From: CAYRTV01 sp046483285
GTDB taxonomy: Bacteria; Acidobacteriota; Aminicenantia; Aminicenantales; Aminicenantaceae
Assembly (NCBI GenBank): GCA_046483285.1
Contig: JAWODN010000053.1
Span: 1-9,799 of the forward strand
DNA length: 9,799 nucleotides
Direction of reading: 5' to 3'
In this document: positions 6,040 through 9,799 of the stretch, one piece after another
Layout: each line of letters opens with the position of its first letter
How positions within the stretch are numbered: position 1 is the first letter of the stretch
Notes under the pieces: generated by a model
Seen by the model: only the letters and a program-made list of their open reading frames with translations
Told to the model about the DNA's origin: nothing
Databases searched by the model: none
Translations under genes and position numbers: made by a program

Positions 6040-8349
6040 ATGTTCAACACATCCTTCCAAAAATATCCAGTGCGTTTTTTCCTGTGTTTCCTGGTCTCAG
6101 CGGGATTCTTGCTGTTCACCGGCTGTCAAAAAGGCGGTGTTCCGGATTCCGAAGAGGCGCTTTGGCGATTGGAGACCTTCCAGAAACATCAGGAGATGAG
6201 GGCGGCGTCGCTGTTCAAAGACCTGTCCTGGACTTATGCCGGCGGAAACGCCATGTCGGGCCGGATGACGGACGTTGACGCTCATCTTTCACAACCGAAG
6301 ACAATGTACTGCGCCGTGGCGCAAGGGGGTGTTTTCAAGACAACGGATGAAGGAGAAACCTGGTCGGCCATCTTCGAGGACTATCTCACCGCCTCTATCG
6401 GCGACATAGCGCTCGATCAGTCCAATACTGATATCCTGTGGGTCGGCACGGGTGAGGCCAACATCTTTCGCTCGGGAATGGCCGGAGCCGGTGTCTGGAA
6501 ATCCACCGATGCCGGGGAGACCTTCGAACACATGGGGCTGACAGACACCCAGCAGATTTCCCGCATTCTTATCCATCCGGAGAATTCCAATATTGTCTAC
6601 GTTGCAGCGGCTGGAAACGAATATAAATACAATCCCGAACGGGGCGTTTATAAAACCAAAAACGGCGGCAAAACCTGGCACCAGATTTTTTACATCGACG
6701 AAAAGACCGGGGTCATCGACCTGGCTATGGATCCTGAGGAACCGGATACACTTTATGCCGGCACGGCTGAGCGTCTGCGCTACCGATGGAACGATCCCAA
6801 GCCGACGCCCCAGAGCGGCCTGTATAAAACCACAGACGGCGGCGAAACGTGGATGCCTCTCACAAACGGGCTTCCCGACTTCTCCAAGGGAGAGTGCGAA
6901 CGCGTCGGAATTGATATCTGTCAAACGCAGCCCAACGTTGTCTACACTGTCATCCACATGGATGGCGCCGAACGCGGCGCCCACCTCTACCGCAGCAATG
7001 ACAAGGGTGAAACCTGGGCGCTGGTCGAAGGAAACGAAGATATAAAAGACCTTTTTCCCGCATACGGCTGGGTATTCGGCCAGGTCAGAGTCGCCCCTTA
7101 TGATCCCGACATCGTCCATGTCTTAGGCCTCCGGCATCGCCGCTCCAAAGACGGCGGCAAAACCTGGGAGAACATTCCCGGGAATCACGTCGACTACCAC
7201 GGCATGTGGATGAATCCTGAAGATCCAAATCATTCCATCGTTGTCAATGACGGCGGCGTGATGTTCACTCATGACGATTTTGAAACCTTCGAGCATCCGG
7301 TCAACCTGCCTATCGGACATCAGTTCAGCCTGGCGGCCACACAGACCCCCGGAAAATTCTGGCTTTACAGCAATATTCAGGATTCCGGCGCCTGGAGAGG
7401 AGAGGTGGATATGACGGCCGGAAGAGACAGCATAACCTGGACGGAATGGGAAAGAACAGTCGGCGATGAAGCCGGGCGCCATGCCATTGATCCGGACAAT
7501 CCGGATATCGTTTACTTCACCACCCGCTACGGAGGCGGCCCCTTTGTCAAGGATTTCAGCCAGCCGGAACCGGAACCGCAAGAGGGAGAGCCGAGATGGA
7601 GACGAAGGCGCGGCCAGCAGATTAGTCCGGAATTCGGGGAAGAGACCAAACGGGCCCAGTGGGTATCCCCGCTCATCATCTCGCCCCACAGCACAAAACG
7701 CCTCTTCTACGGCGCCCAATTCGTTTTCTTGACGGACGACGGCGGGACCACCTGGCGGCAGATCAGTCCCGATCTGACCAATTTCGATCCGGAAAAACAA
7801 GGGAATATCGCCTACTCCACGGTCTGGGCTATCGCTGAATCACCGCTAAAAAAAGGCCTTATTTACGCGGGAACGGACGACGGTAATTTCCACACCACCA
7901 TGGACGAAGGCGAAACATGGACATTAAATACCGAAGGACTTCCTCAGGGACTTTTCTTCTCCAGCATACAAGCTTCTCATCTGGACGAAGGGACCGTTTA
8001 TATCACTGTCAACGGGAAGCGGCATAATGATTTCAATACCTATGTCTTCAAATCCACCGACTACGGGAAGACATGGACTGATATCGGAAGCAGCGTTCCC
8101 GGGGAATGCGCCAATGTCATCCGGCAGGACACGGAGAATGGGAACATTCTCTACCTGGGGACAGACAGAGCGGTTTATGTTTCTCTTGACGGCGGCGATA
8201 CCTGGGACGTTCTCGGAACAGGACTGCCGACGGTCTACGTTCATGACATCGTCATTCAGCAGCCAGAAGACGTGCTGGCTATCGCCACCCACGGACGCAG
8301 CAGCTGGGTGATCGATCTGCTTCCCGTGCGGGCAGCCGCCAAAAACTGA
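6040..8349 (+). CDS. Asp-box (BNR/VPS10-like) beta-propeller lipoprotein
   Basis: 769 residues. A signal peptide ends at Cys29 (GFLLFTGC), so the protein should be lipid-anchored. The rest is a chain of S/T-x-D-x-G-x-T-W Asp boxes, the turn motif of BNR/sortilin-type propellers: residues 101-108, 155-162, 206-213, 264-271, 319-326, 369-376, 565-572, 620-627, 672-679 and 715-722, with a degenerate one at 411-417. It opens with WTYAGGNAMSGRMTDVDAH, the usual lead-in of this family, and closes with LAIATHGRSSWVIDLLPV, its usual propeller-closing strand. Many relatives run to about 1000 residues with an extra C-terminal domain; this one stops right after the propeller. No catalytic set of a glycosidase is visible, so I call a binding or scaffold propeller and not a sialidase. 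A basic insert (PRWRRRRGQQ, 518-527) interrupts the central region. It lies alone between two copies of the dispersed repeat. Confidence 0.87.
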   Translation: MFNTSFQKYPVRFFLCFLVSAGFLLFTGCQKGGVPDSEEALWRLETFQKHQEMRAASLFKDLSWTYAGGNAMSGRMTDVDAHLSQPKTMYCAVAQGGVFKTTDEGETWSAIFEDYLTASIGDIALDQSNTDILWVGTGEANIFRSGMAGAGVWKSTDAGETFEHMGLTDTQQISRILIHPENSNIVYVAAAGNEYKYNPERGVYKTKNGGKTWHQIFYIDEKTGVIDLAMDPEEPDTLYAGTAERLRYRWNDPKPTPQSGLYKTTDGGETWMPLTNGLPDFSKGECERVGIDICQTQPNVVYTVIHMDGAERGAHLYRSNDKGETWALVEGNEDIKDLFPAYGWVFGQVRVAPYDPDIVHVLGLRHRRSKDGGKTWENIPGNHVDYHGMWMNPEDPNHSIVVNDGGVMFTHDDFETFEHPVNLPIGHQFSLAATQTPGKFWLYSNIQDSGAWRGEVDMTAGRDSITWTEWERTVGDEAGRHAIDPDNPDIVYFTTRYGGGPFVKDFSQPEPEPQEGEPRWRRRRGQQISPEFGEETKRAQWVSPLIISPHSTKRLFYGAQFVFLTDDGGTTWRQISPDLTNFDPEKQGNIAYSTVWAIAESPLKKGLIYAGTDDGNFHTTMDEGETWTLNTEGLPQGLFFSSIQASHLDEGTVYITVNGKRHNDFNTYVFKSTDYGKTWTDIGSSVPGECANVIRQDTENGNILYLGTDRAVYVSLDGGDTWDVLGTGLPTVYVHDIVIQQPEDVLAIATHGRSSWVIDLLPVRAAAKN

Positions 8350-8356
8350 TAATGGA

Positions 8357-8382
8357 GGAGCCCTCCAGCGGTGGAGGGCTCC
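8357..8382 (+). terminator. hairpin terminator after the Asp-box gene
   Basis: An 11-bp perfect stem (GGAGCCCTCCA / TGGAGGGCTCC) with a GCGG loop begins 8 nt after the stop codon. The tail (CCGCCTCTTTTACTT) is only moderately T-rich, but the stem is strong. Confidence 0.75.
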
Positions 8383-8411
8383 CCGCCTCTTTTACTTCCT
8401 CCCTTCCTTAT

Positions 8412-8531
8412 TTCAGTCTGGCTGATTCCTTATTGCCTAAGCCCTGCCGTTCTTCTTATTTCAGCTTGGCTGATTTAAAGTCAAGAAATCAGTCTTCCGT
8501 TCTTCAGCTTGGCTGATTTAAAGTCAAGAAA
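8412..8531 (+). repeat. serial copies of the dispersed repeat's left end
   Basis: A 29-nt string beginning TTCAGCTTGGCTGATTT and ending AGTCAAGAAA is exactly duplicated at 8460-8488 and 8503-8531 (43-nt step). A third, diverged start lies at 8412-8427 (TTCAGTCTGGCTGATT). CCGTTCTTC stands just before each of the two full copies. TCAGC-TTG-GCTGA is a perfect small hairpin. Confidence 0.75.
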
Positions 8532-8802
8532 ATAGAACAATTGTGAAAATCTCTTCAGGGGAGGGAAATGCTTAAAAGTGATTTTTTGATACAAAAATAG
8601 GCTTTAAGACATTTCTGTGCTTTTTTCTTACTTAAAACCAGTAAGGTCGCAAAACCAGTAAGATCGGCTTTATTTAAAATTGGTAATAAGAAATATCCTG
8701 TTAGAATCAATTTTTCGCCCCAAAAATCTCTTCTAAGCAAAATGCTTCAGGGAGAGAAAAAATCTATGTTATTTAAATTCTATAATTTACCTCAGCCAAG
8801 GC
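8503..8802 (+). repeat. dispersed ~300-nt element, copy B (MITE-like)
   Basis: Second copy of the element at 5426-5702, same orientation. CTTGGCTGA at 8508-8516 and TCAGCCAAG at 8792-8800 form perfect 9-bp inverted ends. It is 23 nt longer than copy A, mainly through a tandem duplication of a 17-nt unit (AAAACCAGTAAGGTCGC 8634-8650, AAAACCAGTAAGATCGG 8651-8667) that is single in copy A. The nested hairpin is kept with one pair lost, and the SD-ATG mini-ORF start is kept (ATG 8766). A 6-bp stem TAAATT/AATTTA lies just before the right end. Confidence 0.75.
8766..8801 (+). other. conserved SD-ATG mini-ORF start in repeat copy B
   Basis: GGGAGAGA precedes an ATG opening MLFKFYNLPQPR, matching MLFKYYNLTQPG in copy A over eight of the first eleven or so residues. 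Beyond the repeat the frame runs on without similarity. Function unknown; see copy A. Confidence 0.3.
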
Positions 8803-8975
8803 ACAACAGAAGAGGGCCAAAATTATCAGGAGTCATGGAAAGAATTCCTCTCCAAAATAGAAAAAAAGAAACGCCGAACTTCCCGTCCAATGCACCGCCA
8901 ATCCCCCCCAAAGAAATCAATCCGGTCTTCAAAAAAAGCTCAAGAGCAAAAACCTTCCCCAAACCGCAGGATTGA

Positions 8976-9004
8976 TTGAATCCGCAGAAAAAGTGTGATT
9001 TAAT
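8976..9004 (+). promoter_or_regulatory. sigma70-like promoter for the M14 gene
   Basis: TTGAAT (8976-8981), a 17-nt spacer and TTTAAT (8999-9004), with TG one base before the -10 (extended -10). Transcription would start near 9011, about 46 nt before the ATG. It is the best promoter match in the window. Confidence 0.45.
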
Positions 9005-9045
9005 AAGCCGTTTCAACAAAGTTCCGGTATCCCGAAATCCGGCAC

Positions 9046-9051
9046 AGGAGG
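9046..9051 (+). promoter_or_regulatory. strong Shine-Dalgarno for the M14 gene
   Basis: AGGAGG with 5 nt to the ATG at 9057; it fixes the start. Confidence 0.7.
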
Positions 9052-9056
9052 TTCTC

Positions 9057-9799
9057 ATGTTTTTCCCTAAACATTTCCCCAGCAAAATACGGCTTCAAGC
9101 CGCAGCGGTTCTTCTTTTCATCGCGGCCGCGTTGGCTTTGCCGGCACCGGCACCGGCGGAACAGGCATCATCCATTGATGAGGAATACACTCGTCTGATC
9201 AAAGAGGCGTCCACCCGGCCCGAGTTTCTGAGCCCTTTGATCGATTACCTTCCCCGGGCGGAAGGCGTCCCCACCCCCATGGATGTTCTCGGCCACATCG
9301 CCGGAGCCCCGGACAAGCTGACCTATTACGCGGATATCATCCGCTACATGCGCGCGCTGGCCGATGCCTCCCCCCATGTGCGGGTGGAGTCCATAGGAGA
9401 GACCTGGGAAGGGCGGGAGATGGTGGCGGTCATCGTCACCGGCGCCGCGAACATGGACGCCCTGGCCGCCAACAAGGAGAGGATGGCCCGCCTGGCCGAC
9501 CCCCGCCTGGTTAAAACAGAGAAGGAGGCGGATGCGCTGATTGAGCGAATCATTCCCGCATACCTCCTGACATGCAATATGCATTCCACCGAATCCGGAG
9601 CCGCCGAAGCCGCCATGGAATTAGCCTACCGCCTGGCTGTCGACGACAACCCCATAGTCAGGAAGATCCGGGAGAATATGATCGTGCTTATCGTCCCCTC
9701 GGTGGAACCGGACGGGCATGATAAACACACCGACTGGTATTATAAATACAATCAAGGCATCACAGACTATGGAAAAATCAGCCGGGTTCCCTATTGGGG
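9057..9799 (+). CDS. exported M14-family zinc carboxypeptidase, N-terminal part
   Basis: First ~247 residues of a larger enzyme; the frame is open to the window's end. Residues 1-34 form a signal peptide (AAAVLLFIAAALALPAPAPA, likely cleaved before Glu35), so it is exported. An N-terminal segment (VLGHIAGAPDKLTYYADIIRYMRALADASPHVRVESIGETWEGREM) is the usual M14 opening, where the substrate-binding domain begins. NMHSTESGAAEAAMELAYRL carries the zinc motif HxxE (His176, Glu179); MIVLIVPSVEPDG and HDKHTDWYYKYN follow, as in M14 proteins that process peptides at the cell surface. The second zinc His and the catalytic Glu must lie beyond the window. M14 enzymes remove C-terminal residues from peptides. 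It has its own promoter and SD, 707 nt after the preceding gene, so it is probably transcribed alone. Confidence 0.88.
   Translation, partial: MFFPKHFPSKIRLQAAAVLLFIAAALALPAPAPAEQASSIDEEYTRLIKEASTRPEFLSPLIDYLPRAEGVPTPMDVLGHIAGAPDKLTYYADIIRYMRALADASPHVRVESIGETWEGREMVAVIVTGAANMDALAANKERMARLADPRLVKTEKEADALIERIIPAYLLTCNMHSTESGAAEAAMELAYRLAVDDNPIVRKIRENMIVLIVPSVEPDGHDKHTDWYYKYNQGITDYGKISRVPYW

Larger units (their letters stand above)
8350..9056. other. intergenic region with dispersed repeat copy B
   Basis: A 707-nt spacer without a credible gene. It holds the terminator, three copies (one partial) of the repeat's left end, copy B of the dispersed repeat, an A-rich stretch without recognisable content (about 8803-8970), then the promoter and SD of the M14 gene. 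Confidence 0.6.

Noticed and set aside
6289..7119. 276-codon minus-strand open frame, and a similar one at 7123-7800
   Set aside because: Both are shadows of the Asp-box gene; their apparent periodicity mirrors the sense-strand repeats.
8555..8740. 61-codon minus-strand frame inside repeat copy B
   Set aside because: No SD, and not preserved in copy A.
8742..8975. 77-codon plus-strand frame after repeat copy B
   Set aside because: After the repeat boundary it shares nothing with copy A and gives low-complexity Lys/Pro/Asn-rich sequence. A gene cannot be supported.

Overview
The window looks like an accessory stretch of a Gram-negative-type bacterial chromosome, roughly 50-60 % GC in genes and AT-rich between them. 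It holds five non-mobile genes, and every one encodes a protein with an export signal: an M20-like protein, a BP74-like lipoprotein, an amidohydrolase, an Asp-box (BNR/VPS10-like) lipoprotein and an M14 carboxypeptidase. Secreted hydrolases of this kind separated by long, repeat-rich spacers resemble genomes of the Acidobacteriota/Aminicenantes sort. That placement is an impression from gene content and is tentative; the window has no rRNA or other phylogenetic marker.

Layout. 1-818 (+): 3' part of a DDE transposase whose beginning lies outside the window. 985-2259 (-): signal-peptide-bearing M20-family protein that has lost several metal-ligand positions and is probably a pseudo-peptidase. 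2455-2949 (-): small lipoprotein of the BP74-related family, upstream of the M20 gene on the same strand. 2950-3706: divergent spacer with 9-nt-periodic repeat tracts and a REP-like hairpin. 3707-5422 (+): secreted YtcJ-type amidohydrolase with all expected metal ligands. 5423-6039: spacer with copy A of a long dispersed repeat and another 9-nt-periodic tract. 6040-8349 (+): 769-aa lipoprotein with about ten Asp-box repeats, followed by a strong hairpin terminator. 8350-9056: spacer with copy B of the dispersed repeat and extra tandem copies of its left end, then a good sigma70-like promoter. 9057-window end (+): N-terminal part of an exported M14 zinc carboxypeptidase.

How the parts may work together. 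The common theme is the cell envelope and peptide or amide turnover outside the cytoplasm. No obvious pathway or tight operon is visible: each + strand gene has its own ribosome binding site and a long upstream spacer. The most distinctive signals are non-coding. One is a dispersed element of about 270-300 bp, present twice in direct orientation around the Asp-box gene, with short inverted ends and a conserved SD-ATG mini-ORF start. The other is a set of unrelated sequence tracts sharing a strict 9-nt period. A 20-nt exact direct repeat also bounds the M20/BP74 block.
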